Below, one piece after another: positions 34,957 to 47,439 of a stretch of DNA of 64,000 bases. The notes under the pieces are model-generated. The model searched no databases. It was given only the letters and a program-made list of their open reading frames with translations, and was not told the DNA's origin. The stretch lies in NCBI GenBank assembly GCA_032719365.1, contig CM064866.1, positions 75,496,916 through 75,560,915 of the forward strand. The letters are read 5' to 3'. Both the position numbers and the translations under genes were made by a program. Numbering within the stretch: position 1 is the stretch's first letter; each line of letters begins with the position of its first letter. The stretch is from Prinsepia uniflora (Eukaryota; Streptophyta; Magnoliopsida; Rosales; Rosaceae).

Positions 34957-37731
34957 TGTAACACCCCGGAAATTCGAGGATCCCAATATTGTAATTTAAT
35001 ATGTGATTTGACGCTTTTACCCTTGTGATTGGCATGGTCAAATGTTGACTTTTTGATTTATGAACTAAATGGACTTTGACCTATGACCGTGACGTAGTTC
35101 GGGACGTCACGAGTTCATAGACAGGTGGCACATCCATTTCGGACGATCAGGATAAAAGTTATGACTATCGGAAGTTCAGGGGCATTACCGTAATTTGGAC
35201 TCTCGGGGGAAAATGTTGACTTTTCTCTTGGCAACCAATTTTCAGTTGACTCAGGGACCGTTGGGTAGGCCTCGACGTCCTGAGTCCGTAGACAGTCGGC
35301 ACGCCGAAATCGGACTTCGTACGAGGAAGTTATGGTCAGAAACGTGAATTCGGGAGGTTCGTGTCTCGGTTTTCGTGTCGAATATTATATTCAGGAAATC
35401 TGATTGGAGGACACCTGGTGAGTGACAAGTGTCACTCACCCATTGGCCAGATTGGATCAGATCCACTATTGGATTAAATAGCAATTAAATCAGCTTTAAA
35501 TTCCAGCCCTTGGATTGAAAACCCCTGATCTAATCTGAGCCATTGATCTAATCATGGAGATCAAATCTGGACCGTCCGTTTCCTTCCCTCCATTTCTTTA
35601 TATTTCATACCGGCAGAGCACATTCTGTCCATTTCGATCAAACATCCCAGCAAATCATCCACTCTCTGTGTCTGCGTATTGGGGACTCACTGGCGAGGCT
35701 GAGCGACGGCAGTGACCACGGCGGAGGACGGCAGCGAGGAAGGAATCAGGGAAACCCGTGGCGGTTTCAAACCCAGATTTTGGTAAATCCATTTCCCACG
35801 TTTAGTTTTGTTTTTGATGGATCCTAATCGACTCTAGGGACTGCCAGGAACCTACTGAGATTGAACTCGTGGCCGGAGGTGCTCAGGACGGTGACACAAC
35901 TGCGACGGGAGGCCGGTTCTGTTCTTTGAGGTAGGCCCTCGATCCTATCTGTTTTTCTCAATTCTAATTCCATAGAACCCTTCCTAGGATCCAGACGAGT
36001 AGCTAGGAATCAAAAGGAATGAAAATGATTGAGAAATGAAGAAATGGTGACCGGGTCTTGATCGCGGGTCTGATCGACCCGAGTTGCAGGTTTTCGGGTC
36101 AACCCGTCTGAGGACAGCGGTGATGACGTGGCACCCTGTCAGTCTGTCAGGTGACGTGGACCAACCGTGACCTGACACGTGTCACATGTCAGTGCACAGT
36201 CAGCACTGACATGTCAGTGACGTGGACCAGTCAGGGACTGCCACGTGTCACTGACATGTCAGTGACGTGGACTAGTGCCGTGCTGACACGTGGCACATGT
36301 CAGATCTGACACGTGGCCTGACAGATCAGCGAGGTGGACCAATCGGATGTTGACACGTGGCACCTGTCAGAGTCTGACACGTCAGACCTGACAGCTGTCA
36401 GATGACGTCAGCATGACGTCATGCTGACGTCAGCGTTGACCGCCACGTTGACCGGCGCGTGGGGGCGCGTGTGAACAGTGTTTCTGGTGAGACCACCACT
36501 ATTCTTTAGGTTTCGACGATCCGGATCCAACGGCGGTGGTTTCGGGTCGATCGGAGATCATTAAGTTGGTCAAAATAAAGTTTATTGCCTTGGAAAGCGC
36601 GTTCGGGCGGCTTTTCCGGACCGGTTTCGGTCTAGGGTTTCATGGTTGAATGTTAGGGGTTTGTATTGACCTTTACGAATACTTTGGACTTGACAGGGAT
36701 TGTACATTTGTACCAGGACGAGGGTATACGTTCGGTTTCTAGCAGGATTGTACTGTGAATGGACCACTTTCTTAAACCCTTGCGTGCATAAATGTTTTCT
36801 GGTTATTTATACTTATTCACATGCTAAAACAATAATGGTTTTGAGGATATGGAAAATATGGTTATGGCACGTTTCACGGTATTTGGGCTTGAGACCCGTC
36901 TGATGAAACTTAATGATTGGTTCGGATTTTATCTATGTATATATATATGCCTTGCATGTGGATATCAATAAAATGCATTTGTTACTGCACTGTATAGATC
37001 CTTCCATATTATATTGTCTCCTCCGGCGAGGTACCCCGGAGAGGTCACGGACGTCTAGTACGTCCAGCGTCTATGACGCTAAGCATCAGGTGATGCTGCA
37101 TCAGGTGATGCTGTACCCGAACGGGGTTCGGGGAATGAACTCGGAAATTGAGACCCGAGTGGCACGCATAGCCTTGTGATTGTGACCTTATTGGACGTCA
37201 GGGACGTCAGACATCAGGGATGTCGGGATTGGAGTGTATAGTGCAGCAACTAAAATTATACTTATGGTTTTATTATATGCCTTATGGTTCGTATTATATG
37301 GTTTATGATTTTGAATTATGATGCACGCATGTTTGGAAAACGGAGGGGTAAATTATATGTTTTAATTATCAAACGATTTCATAAACTTGAGTTTCGGTCC
37401 ACTCACCCTTAATGTTTTGATAACCCCTCCAGGTCGGGAAACTGAGGTAGAGGAGGAACCTGAGGCTGAGGCGTAGATCTACATTCTGCGTACCTGATCC
37501 CCTGTTGGGCGGTGTACCCGCAGGTTTACTTTAGAGTCGTGCTCGCATCTTGTAATTTTGGTTTTCATCCCTTGTCTGACATTCGTTTAATTCGGATTTG
37601 ATGTATGACTTTAATTTGGTTATTTATGCATTTGATGTGTTGAGGTTAAAATTGGTATGAATTATTGGGTGTCAGACGGGAGCAGGGCACGTCCCCTTGT
37701 GGTCCCTGTGGGATCGGGGCGGGTCCTGTCA
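34957..37731 (+). repeat. 3' LTR of the plus-strand chromovirus
   Basis: Repeats the 5' LTR with scattered substitutions and small indels. The G-box array is present at about 36121-36425. The sixth CACGTG of the 5' LTR reads CGCGTG here, and the end of the array differs by a small rearrangement of TGACGTCA words near 36400-36430. Confidence 0.95.
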
Positions 37732-39883
37732 CATAGGGTCCCAGACCCAAAATTACATTTATAAAACATAGGGTCCCAGACCATAAATCACATTTATAAC
37801 CCAACTGGGCCTCATGCTCGATTCTGTAAATCACTGGGCCCACAGCCCGAATTCATAAATCAACTGGGCCCCTAGCCCGATAATATAACTCAAATGGGTC
37901 TCAGCCCGATTCCGTAAACGACTGGGTCCCTGGGCCGATTTCATAAAGCAATTGGGCCCCCAGCCGGATTACGTAACTCAAATGGACTCCAAGTCCGAGG
38001 TTTCCAAAACAATTGGGCCTCATGCCCGAGTTCATCTTTCCAATTTCAAAACCATTTCATCATATTATTCATGAAACCACAAGCACGTAAAACCATGATT
38101 AAATCGTCAGTCTCAATATACGTGCAATACGGAAAACATCTCGAAATACGTGCAACATACGCGAAATCAATAATCACAATCATCATCATAGACATCACGT
38201 ATATAAAACATATAAAACCGTTAGGCATGCATAGTATTTATAAAACCAAAGTCCACTCATAGACCGTCCAACGCTGTGCCTCGATACGCGTGCCATAGGC
38301 CTTCCCAGGCCACACCACTATCACCATGACTTCCAAATCTGTCCAAATCACATTATAGGGTCACTAACCTCTTCATTAACCTCCTATCAAAGCCCCGTAA
38401 TTTTCCTAAATTTTTAACTATTTTTAAATTCGATTCAAAACCTTCGGACGTCCCGAACAATATCGAAATGATATCTGATTTCCTCGAAACTAATGCCAAA
38501 ATGTTCGTTACATCGAATAAATTAAAAGTCGTGTTGGAAGTTTCCCCAAAATACCTCCACGAGCCCCCACGCGCCGCCCAAAGGGGCTGTGCGTGAAGCC
38601 CAAGCGCCAAACACTATTCATCGTCAACCTCGCGTTGGACCCGGTTCACTGGTTTGAACCGGTTTAGCCGAACCGCTGAACCGACTTGATCGGTTCTCAG
38701 CCATTCCTCAACCATTTTCTTCGGGGTTTCTTCCTACGTGTTCGTCTAAGTCCAACCAAGAGTTTTATGGAATCAAAAACAAGAAAACTCATTTAGACTC
38801 TTACCTCTGAACATAAACCCAAAGCCCAGATTTTCCGTTCATCCTCCCCGTAGATCCAGACCACCTCGAGCCTCGAAATCAAGTCCACTGTGTTCGTCTC
38901 TGTCCCTAGGTCTCATTAGAATCAACTAGGAGTTCAAAACCACAACTAAAACTCGACTCTCAAAGTTTGAACACAAATGAACTCTCGATCAAACTCACCT
39001 TTGTCGTGAACCACCGTGATCATTGCCGTCGTCCTATCTGTCTCTCAGTCCCTCACCAACAGTTAGTCTCTTACCAGAGCACAGAGAAGGGCAGGATAGT
39101 GGGTGATGGTATGTTTGTTTCACCATGGTGAGCCGTGTGTGTATGTGTTCACGGGTGGGAAAATATAACAAAGTGAGAGAGAGATGAAATCATGCTGATG
39201 GACCAGATGAGGGGGAATGGAGGGTGCAGATTCAATCTTGAGAATCAAATGGACGGCTGAGATTAAAATAAGGATATAAATTATATTTTAATTTATTAAT
39301 GGAGACATGATCCATGATTTAGGGAAAGTGAATGTGGGGATGAGTGACACTTGTCACTTATCCAAGGGTCCAGATTGATTCCAACTTTTCGATCAGATCA
39401 CAATATTATATTATTATTTTAATTCAAACCTCTGTTCATTCGGTTAATAGATTTCGCTCCCGTGACCACAACTTCGTCGTCGAACCTCCGATTTCGGCGT
39501 GCCGCCTGTCGATGGATTCATATCGACTCGATCTACGTATTACGTCACAGTCATTGGACCTCTCGAGTCAAAATTCAGCATTTCACCTCTTTTCAACCAA
39601 ATTACCAAAATACCCCTCGACTTCTGAACGTCATAACTTCTTCCTCGAATGTCGGAATCGGACGTGCCACTTGGTTATGAACTCGTGACGTCCCGAATTA
39701 CGTCACAGTCATCGGTCAAAATCCATTTGACTGTCTGAACTAAAAGTCAATAGTTTGCCCATGCCTAGGGGCAAAACGGTCATTTTGCACATTTCGTCCG
39801 ATTTCACTCAACTAATTCCCGATTAGTCATTCTAACCCATAATTAATTAATATTTAATCCCGATATTCGGGACGAATCGTTCA
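37732..39883 (-). repeat. LTR 3, right part
   Basis: Continuation of the LTR left at 27562. It opens with repeats of a GGGTCCCAGACC-type word. From 37800 to 38030 it has 35-45 bp units in which GGGCC and GCCCGA alternate (TGGGCCCxxAGCCCGA). GTCCACTCAT near 38250 and the paired GTCGGAATCGGACGTGCCAC blocks near 39650 follow. The end is degenerate: CGTTCA at 39883 instead of CGTTACA. Confidence 0.7.
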
Positions 39884-40224
39884 TTAGCATGCTGACGTCA
39901 TCATCCCTGTCATTCGGCCGGATCAGCCCAAAACCCTACAACCGGGTAATCGTGACCCGCGGCTGGATCCGACCGGTTCTCCCAACTCCGGCCACCATTT
40001 CTAGTGCGGTTTATCCCATTCTACTCGTCTAAACCTAATCTAAAGGTCTATGGACTCAAAAACAAGAAAAACAGTCGAGGTTTATACCTACGACTCAAAA
40101 CCCGCAGCCTAGAATTCCTTCTTCCTATTCCTTGCTTTTTCGGCCACCACGTGCCTCGAAACCATGTTCAAACTTCTCCTTCATATCCCTAGAACATGAC
40201 TAAAAAAAAAAGAAACAGCCCATA
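39884..40224 (-). repeat. LTR X, middle part
   Basis: This aligns in order with the LTR of the plus-strand chromovirus read in reverse (GCTGACGTCATCAT, then an ACCCG-rich block, then TACTCGTCTAAACC). It follows on from 26675 and is interrupted at 40225 by the minus-strand chromovirus. The last five bases, CCATA, are the left copy of that element's target duplication. Confidence 0.65.
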
Positions 40225-43023
40225 TGACAGGACCCACCCCGATTATCGCCTCGATAATCGGGAAGCATCCTGCTCCCGTCTGACAATCGACACCAGAAAA
40301 CTGGAAAACCAAATAATATTACATCACACTCATTGTCAGACCATGGAGATTAAACGAATACAACCGACTAGACATCAAGTCCATAGTTTCACAGAGCACA
40401 ATATTACAAAACAAGTTAAAGAAAAAATTCTACTCTGTGAACTAACTACTCCGCAACGGAAAACTTTATGCCTCTGCCTCGGCGCTAGCCCCCGAACTTG
40501 TACCACGACCTGGAGGGTAGTTAAAACAACAAAGTGTGAATGGACCGAAACCAAGGTTAACAGAAAACAGTTTAAGGAAATCGGGGTTCGCCCTCCAGTT
40601 TTATAACACGCATGCATAACCAAATATTCGAAAACCGTGTATTAAACATTCGAAATTACTTTTTCCGAAACATATGGAAAACACTACAGAAAACTATCAT
40701 AGCTCACGTAAAACAATATAATATTACCGAAATCCAGAAATCGTCATTTGAACGTCAATTAAGCAAATCAAGTAAAAGTGAATCAATAATCACAAGTAAG
40801 CCGTTGGATCCATCCGAGTCTTTAAACTCAATATCAGGCCTTCTCGGGATATCAACGAGTCTTTAAACTCAAAGCATAATCAATAGGCCTTGGGGGTATC
40901 ACAATAACCGAGTCTTTAAACTCACGAGTCTTTAAACTCAATTTACCGGGCCCGCCCCCGTCATCAATTAATCGGGTCTTTAAACCCAAAACCAGATCCA
41001 ACAATCAACCGGGTATTTAAACCCAAACCCATTTATAACACAATTCTTCATGAACCATTTTCCAAAAATTCATTCCGAAATCATAACTTGTCAAAATAGG
41101 ACTTGTGTCCGAATTCACATGCAATATCAAAACATGAAATTCCCGAAATCACTTCACAGATATAATCAAACGTCATAAATACGTAACATGCATAATCATA
41201 TCCAATGACTTCATCAAAACATCATTCATGCATAGGCGAAAATCGTAACCTCGAAATACGTGAAATACGATATTTATCTCGAAAAGCGTGAAACCACGTA
41301 AAACCGAAATAGCATATTTATCATCATATAATCATAAGTGAAAACACAAGATAATTAAGTAAAATAGTCATGCATGCACAGTTTGGAAACCAAAAGTCCA
41401 CTCACGGTTTTAGGACGCGTCAATCGCGCCCCGTGCGCTCCTCAGTAGCTTCGGAAACGTCCGGGCCTGTAAAAACGTACAAGGAGGGTTACAATCATCC
41501 TCAAATAACTCGTATGATTTTCCCTAATTTTTCTAGATTTTTCGACGAAATAAACCTTAAGGACCTAAACTTCCGAACTCCCGAACTTATCCCGAACGAG
41601 TCCCGATCGACTCAAACCCTAAAGGTAAAATGTTAATTAGACAGAAAGGAATAAGTTTCATGTTGACCGTGATCGGAAATGGCCTCACACGCGCCGGCCA
41701 AAGTGGCTGCGCGTGATGGCCACTCGCCAAGCTACAGTGTCTTCTCCCTCACCCGAATAGCCTGTTAAACGAGTCTATTACCCGCGACTCAACTCGACCA
41801 GTTAACCCTCAATTCTCAATCAATTTCCCCTGTTTTTAATCCTATCATCTTCTCTAATCCATTAATTTTAGGTCTGTATCCAATATTTCCCTCGAAAAAC
41901 ATTAAATCGATCAAACCCAGACTCGAACAGTCGAACTGGTCGACTTCTGGAACTCACCCTACACGGTTCCTTTCTCAAATTAACTTCACCAGTAGCTTAA
42001 GGGGACCTCGACGAACCAAACCGGCCAATTAATTGAACCCGCCGTTACCTGGAAGTAGTCGTCCACAACGCTGGTTTTCTCTAAAACTGGAACTCAGGTT
42101 CCCGGCTAACCAGTCCTCCTCCTCCTCCTTCGATTTTTGCACGGTGGTGTTAGAAATGATCTCAGAAGGCTAATCCAACTCACGGTTTGGCTCGACTCAC
42201 CTCAAAACTCGACCTTCGAATTTCCCTCCATTTTTTCCAGAACTCAACTCTCTGGTTTCTCTCTGGCTCTCAACTCTCAACTGACTCCAAATGAACTCCC
42301 CACTCCCCTAACACGGTTAATTGATCGAAATGCGACGACAACTCGTGGGAATCCTTCAGCTGATCACTGCCCAGTTTGTTTCCCGCAAACAGACCCCAAG
42401 AACAATTTTAAAACCTCACCGTGCACGACATACAGTCCCAACCATCACGCCTTGTTTCCAATATCCTTAATCCAATTAAACAAATCACTCTGATCAGTCC
42501 ACTACATGATTTAACAAAGGAATCACGCAGGGCACTCACGGCTACACTCTGTTTTTCACGGTGGTGAACAGTAACCGCCGCGCAATTGACCAAAATGCCC
42601 TCAGGGCAAAAATTACCAAAATGCCCTCCAACTTCCGTGACCCGTAACTCGGTCATCCGATGTCCGTTTTACGCGTGCCGCCTGTCGCTGTACTCAGGGC
42701 TTCGAGACGAATCTAACGGTCTTCGAGTCATGTGAAAATCAATTGTATTTCAAAATGTCAACTTTATCCCCCTATAACGTCCAAATTACGATAATGCCCC
42801 TGAACTTCCGAACGTCATAACTTTTTCCCTGGACGTCGGAATTGGACGTGCCACCCGTCTATGAACTCGTGACGTCCCAAACTACGTCACGATCATCGGT
42901 CAACGTTCGTTCGACCCTCCAATCAAAAAGTCAACAATTTGACCATACGAGACACATGGGTAAAAACGTCATTTTATTCAATATTTTACAATAGTACATT
43001 TTCTGAATTTCCGGGGCGTTACA
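40225..43023 (-). repeat. 3' LTR of the minus-strand chromovirus
   Basis: On the minus strand it begins TGTAACGCCCCGGAAATTC and ends GGGTCCTGTCA. It contains the GAGTCTTTAAACTC array at about 40826-41030 (plus coordinates). Short frames here are repeated in the other LTR and are not genes. Confidence 0.95.
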
Positions 43024-43025
43024 AT

Positions 43026-43038
43026 CTCCCCCCCTTAA
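43026..43038 (-). other. Polypurine tract of the minus-strand chromovirus
   Basis: Reads TTAAGGGGGGGAG on the minus strand, directly before the 3' LTR. Confidence 0.88.
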
Positions 43039-43057
43039 GAAATTTTGTCCCGAAATT

Positions 43058-43723
43058 TCAAGGAAACAAATAGGGGAACTGTTCTCGTATCTGCGCCTCG
43101 GGTTCCCATGTGGCTTCCTCCACATTCTGGTTCCTCCAAAGAACCTTTACCAGAGGAATGGTCTTCCAGCGTAGCACCTTCTCCTTTCGGTCCAAAATCT
43201 GTACCGGCGGTTCTTCAAAACTCAAGTCCTCTCGGAGTTCAATAGGTTGTTCCTCCAGAACATGCGATGCATCAAACACATATTTCCGCAGCATCGACAC
43301 GTGGAAAACATCGTGGACCTTCGAAAGTTCTGGCGGTAATGCTAACCTGTAGGCAACTTGGGCAATCCTCTCAGTAATCTCATAAGGTCCAATATAACGA
43401 GGGCTCAACTTTCCTCGCCTGCCAAATCTCACCACACCTTTCCAAGGGGACAGTTTCAGAAATACCCGATCTCCGACCGCAAACTCAAGATCTCGAATTC
43501 GATGGTCCACATAGCTCTTTTGTCTATCTTGGTCTTCCTTGAGCCGATATCGGATGAGTTTGACCTTCTCGGTTGTCAATTCCACCAATTCGGATTTCGT
43601 CAGTTTCCTTTCACCCACGTCCGTCCAACACAATGGGGTTCTGCACTGCCGTCCGTACAAGGCTTCGTAAGGAGCCATCCCAATGCTCGCCTGACAGCTG
43701 TTGTTATAGGCAAATTCCATCAA
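43058..43723 (-). pseudogene. Chromovirus integrase C-terminus and chromodomain (minus copy)
   Basis: A 221-codon open segment that begins within the integrase (FAYNNSCQASIGMAPYEALY). It contains the GPY/F module (GPYEITERIAQVAYRLALPP, VHDVFHVSMLRKY) and ends with a chromodomain (VQILDRKEKVLRWK, VKVLWRNQNVEEATWEPE). It is the 3' end of pol, separated from the catalytic core by stops upstream. Confidence 0.9.
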
Positions 43724-43879
43724 GGCTAGGTGTGATTCCCAAGTGCCTGGAAATTACAAAACGCAAGCTCGCATCATATCTTCCAATATCTGGATGGTCC
43801 GCTCAAACTGGCCGTCAGTCTGAGGATGAAATGCAGTGCTGAAACGTCGTTTCGTCTCAAAGGCTTCTTGTAGACTTTG

Positions 43880-44143
43880 CTAGAACCGAGAAGTAAACCT
43901 CGGGTATCTGTCAGAAACTATGGATTCCGGAGTACCTTGCAACCGGATGATCTCATCGATAAACAATTGAGCCAACTGTGTCATCCTGAAGTTCTCTCGC
44001 ACCGGCAAGAAATGAGCTGATTTTGTAAGCCTGTCCACAATCACCCAAACTCCATCTTGACCTCTGGGTGTCCTAGGAAGTCCAAACACAAAATCCATCG
44101 TTAGGTGATCCCATTTCCATTCCAGAATAGGTAGGGGTTGCAA
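43880..44143 (-). pseudogene. Chromovirus integrase core fragment (minus copy)
   Basis: An 87-codon segment with MDFVFGLPRT, VWVIVDRLTKSAHFLP and VSDRYPRF, the first two acidic positions of the DDE core. It ends at a stop after RFTSRF. Between here and 43723 the homology continues but is broken by stops; the third core motif reads TDGQFERT there, with F in place of the usual S. Confidence 0.85.
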
Positions 44144-44155
44144 GGCTCCATAAGG

Positions 44156-45304
44156 TCATTGTCTCCCAGCCTTCACTTGTTGGCAAATCAGACACCTGCT
44201 GACAAACTCGGAAATCTTTCGTTTCATACCCGGCCACCAATAATGTTCTCGCAATGTACGATACATCTTGGTCCCACCAGGATGCATCGCGTAGGCCAAA
44301 CTATAAGCCTCGTCCAAGATCTCCTTCTTCAGTGCCTCAACGTCCGGCACACACAACCGTCCTTCTTTTAGCAAGCCTCCATCCTCCCTGACTGTGAAAT
44401 CTAGCCGTTCACTGGCTTCCACTTCAATCCGAAGCACACCCGTGACAGGATCTTGAGATTGGGCCTCAACGATCCGATCAATTAGGAGTGGTCTCACATG
44501 AAAATTAGCAAACAAGACGCCTTGGCTATCCAGTCCCAAATCAATGCTAGTCTTACGGAGCTCAACCAAAAGCGGCAAATGAACGGTCCGTAGGTGCGCC
44601 ATAGAATGCTTTGACTTCCGGCTTAGAGCATCCGCCACTACATTGGCTTTTCCAGGGTGGTACTCAATCGTACAATCATAGTCCTTAATTAGCTCTAGCC
44701 ACCGTCGTTGCCTTACATTTAAGTCCTTTTGGGTGAACAAGTACATCAGGCTCTTGTGATCCGTGAACAGTCTGCAAGTCGCACCATACAAGTGATGTCT
44801 CCAAATTTTCAGCGCATGCACAACAGCAGCTAACTCCAAGTCGTGCGTAGGATAATTGTACTTATGCGGCTTCAACTGGCACGAAGCATAGGCAATCACT
44901 TTCCCATGCTGCATTAGTACACATCCCAATCCCTGTAAGGATGCATCACTGAACACCTCGAATTCCCCACTGTCATCTGGAAGGGTCAGTATAGGAGCAG
45001 ATGTCAACCTTCCCTTTAGCTCCTGAAAGCTATGCTCACAATCGTCATCCCAGACAAATTTGACTCCCTTCCGCGTCAGTCGTGTCAACGGGGCAGCAAT
45101 GGTAGAGAAACCCTCTACAAACCTCCTGTAATAGCCAGCCAAACCCAAGAAACTGCTGACTTCAGTGACGGTCTTTGGTTGTTCCCACATCGCCACTGCT
45201 TCAACTTTCTGAGAATCCACACTGATTCCATCAGTTGAGATCACATGCCCCAAGAAACTCACGCTCGTCAACCAGAACTGACACTTGTTGAGCTTCGCAT
45301 ACAA
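44156..45304 (-). pseudogene. Chromovirus RT end, RNase H and integrase zinc domain (minus copy)
   Basis: A 382-codon open segment. It has the RT connection part (YAKLNKCQFWL, FLGLAGYYRRFVEGFSTI) and RNase H (FSDASLQGLGCVLMQ, LAAVVHALKIWRHHL, VVADALSRK). The integrase HHCC motif follows (SLAYAMHPGGTKM ... CLICQQVKA). A stop precedes the first methionine-like position, where the relative at 30948 reads on without a break. Confidence 0.9.
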
Positions 45305-45370
45305 CTAGTTTTCCCGCAAAGTACCCAACACCATCCTTAAGTGCTCCTCGTGCTCTCCCGCATTCCTCGA

Positions 45371-45754
45371 TTAAACTAGAATATCGTCGATGAACATGAT
45401 GACGAAGTGATCCAAGTATGGCTGTAACACTCGGTTCATCAAATCCATAAATGTTGCGGGTGCGTTGGTCAAACCAAACAGCATCACAAGGAACTCATAA
45501 TGACCATAACGGGTTCTAAAGGCTGTCTTGGGTACATCCTCATCCTTAACCCGCAACTGATGATACCCAGAACGAAGATCGATTTTGGAGAAGTACTGCG
45601 CTCCTCTCAGCTGATCGAACAAGTCATCGATCCGAGGCAACGGGTATTTGTTCCTGACTGTTACTTTATTCAGTTGCCTGTAATCGATGCAGAGTCTCAA
45701 ACTCCCATCATTTATTCCGCACAAACAACACTGGAGCTCCCCAAGGGGATACAC
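45371..45754 (-). pseudogene. Chromovirus reverse transcriptase palm fragment (minus copy)
   Basis: Contains CIDYRQLNKVTVRNKYPLP, KIDLRSGYHQL, GLTNAPATFMDL and the catalytic FIDDILV. MPFG of relatives reads MLFG here. A frameshift separates it from the protease segment upstream (overlap at 45708-45754) and a stop ends it after FIDDILV. Confidence 0.88.
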
Positions 45755-46445
45755 TCGGTCTATTAAACCCCAACTCCAGTAACTCTTGCAACTGCGCCTT
45801 CAGTTCTTTCAACTCGGCTGGCGCCATACGATACGGAGTCTGAGATATAGGCTGCGTACTTGGAACAAGATCAATGGTGAATTCGACATCTCGATGAGGT
45901 GGCAATCCTGGTAGATCCTCTGGAAAGACATCCGGAAACTCCCGTACTATCGGTATATCCTCCACTCTCAATGGTGCAGCTCGTTCGTCCGACACTTGAG
46001 CTAAGTATCCCTGGCACCCTTTCCTCAACAATTTACTTTCCTTCAGGGCTGAAATTACTCCAACAGGAGTTGCTCGTTGTATTCCCTGAAAGGTGGTTTC
46101 TGGTAACCCCGGGCTCCGAAAAGTAACCTTCTTATCGACACACTCGATAGAAGCATGATGGAGCGTTAACCAATCCATTCCCAGAATGACATCAAAATCA
46201 TGCAAGTCCAAGAGTATCAAGTCTGCTACCAAACCAACGTCACCTACCATTATGGGACACTCCCGCAACACTTGATTCACCACAAATACATCTCCCGTGG
46301 GCGTACTCACTCCCATGTCACAGTCCAGTGCGGACACCTCTCTACCCGCCAACAACTCACAGTCCCGTGATATAAACGAATGAGTAGCTCCGGTATCAAT
46401 TATAGCACAAACATCATGTCCAAAGATCGTGAGTGTACCTGTCAC
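45708..46445 (-). pseudogene. Chromovirus protease and RT N-terminal segment (minus copy)
   Basis: A 245-codon segment with the aspartic protease motif AIIDTGATHSFIS, GMDWL, then the RT entry (REFPDVFPEDLPGLPP, SPWGAPVLFV). The frame shifts near 45715-45750 just inside the fingers region of RT. Confidence 0.88.
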
Positions 46446-47340
46446 AACACCAGGTGCTGCCCTGGCCTCCTGCTGCGTAACAGCAAAAACTCGGGCCTGT
46501 GGTCCGGCTGCTCGCCCACGGCCCCGGCCCCTCTGTCCACTAGTCGCTCCAGTACCTCCTCCTCTAGTACTCCCAGTCCCCGAAACTGCAGCTGTGTTCT
46601 TTGTGCCCTAGGCGCTCTGAATCCAGGACTCTGAAAGTTACCAGGCCTGCCATAACGATCATTGCCTGCAGATGAGGCTCCACCATAACGTCCCTTCTTC
46701 GGGGCTCTCTGACCACACGATCCAGGATATGAACGCTCTCGACGTTGTCCACCACCAGAGTACTGTGGACGTGTCGGGAGACTAGCCTCAATCCGTACTG
46801 CGGCATCAAACAACTCCCTGAGAGTAGTAAAAGCTCCGACCGTCACAATGGCCCTATCTCACCCCATAGGCCAAGCTCAAACCTACGACATTTCTCAGCC
46901 TTAGTAGACACAAAAGTAGGAGCAAAACGGGCTAGCATCTGAAATTTCTGCTCATACTCTGCTACAGACATGCTCCCCTACTGGAGCTGCAGAAACTCGG
47001 TCTCTCGAGCATCACGGAATGAACGGGGATAATACTGATCCAGAAACCGTTCACGAAAGGTCTCCCAAGTCACTGTACGGGCATCCCAACCCGACAACTC
47101 CAGAGTATACCACCACTCATTAGCAGATCCATCAAGCAAAAATTTGGCCAACACAACTCGCTCCTCAAGAGGACAGTGCATCACAGCGAAAATCTGCTCA
47201 AACCGAGAAATCCAACGATGGGCATCCTCGGGATTCGCTCCACCACTAAACACCGTAGCCCTAAGACGCTGGGCTCGCTCGATCGAAGCACTCTCGGCAT
47301 CACCGTCAGGTCGTGGAGGGGGTTCACGTCGCGGAGGCAT
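46442..47340 (-). pseudogene. Chromovirus gag (minus copy), broken, zinc knuckle not found
   Basis: Starts MPPRREPPPRP at 47340 and follows the capsid domain (IERAQRLRATVFSGG, RFLDQYYPRSFRDARETEF). A TAG then stops it at 46978-46980. Homology continues (SVAEYEQKFQMLARFAPTFV) and shifts frame near 46850 into a Gly/Arg-rich tail (46846-46442). I find no C-X2-C-X4-H-X4-C motif between the capsid and the protease, although the plus-strand copy has one there. Loss of RNA binding would be expected. Confidence 0.82.
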
Positions 47341-47425
47341 GGCCGATCGTCCTTCTCTGAAAGAGGCATAAGTTAGTACAAAAATCGAGGCACACCCAAG
47401 TGCCAGACACGAACCGTAAACCTAT

Positions 47426-47437
47426 GCTCTGATACCA
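47426..47437 (-). other. Primer binding site (initiator Met tRNA) of the minus-strand chromovirus
   Basis: Minus-strand TGGTATCAGAGC lies two bases inside the 5' LTR boundary at 47440, matching the site at 30348 in the plus-strand copy. Confidence 0.92.
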
Positions 47438-47439
47438 AT

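Larger units (their letters stand above)
27563..37731 (+). mobile_element. Full-length Tekay/Del-type chromovirus, plus strand
   Basis: Two long LTRs (2782 and 2775 bp) enclose a primer binding site, a gag-pol region with a C-terminal chromodomain, and a polypurine tract. The LTRs are almost identical by eye, suggesting a fairly recent insertion. The flanks are CATAA (27558-27562) and CATAG (37732-37736), a target duplication with one later mismatch. It is inserted in LTR 3. Gag-pol stays in one frame throughout but carries four in-frame stops (30945, 32937, 34287, 34365), so this copy cannot make a full polyprotein. The long LTRs, iMet primer site and chromodomain fit the Tekay (Del) clade. 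Confidence 0.93.
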
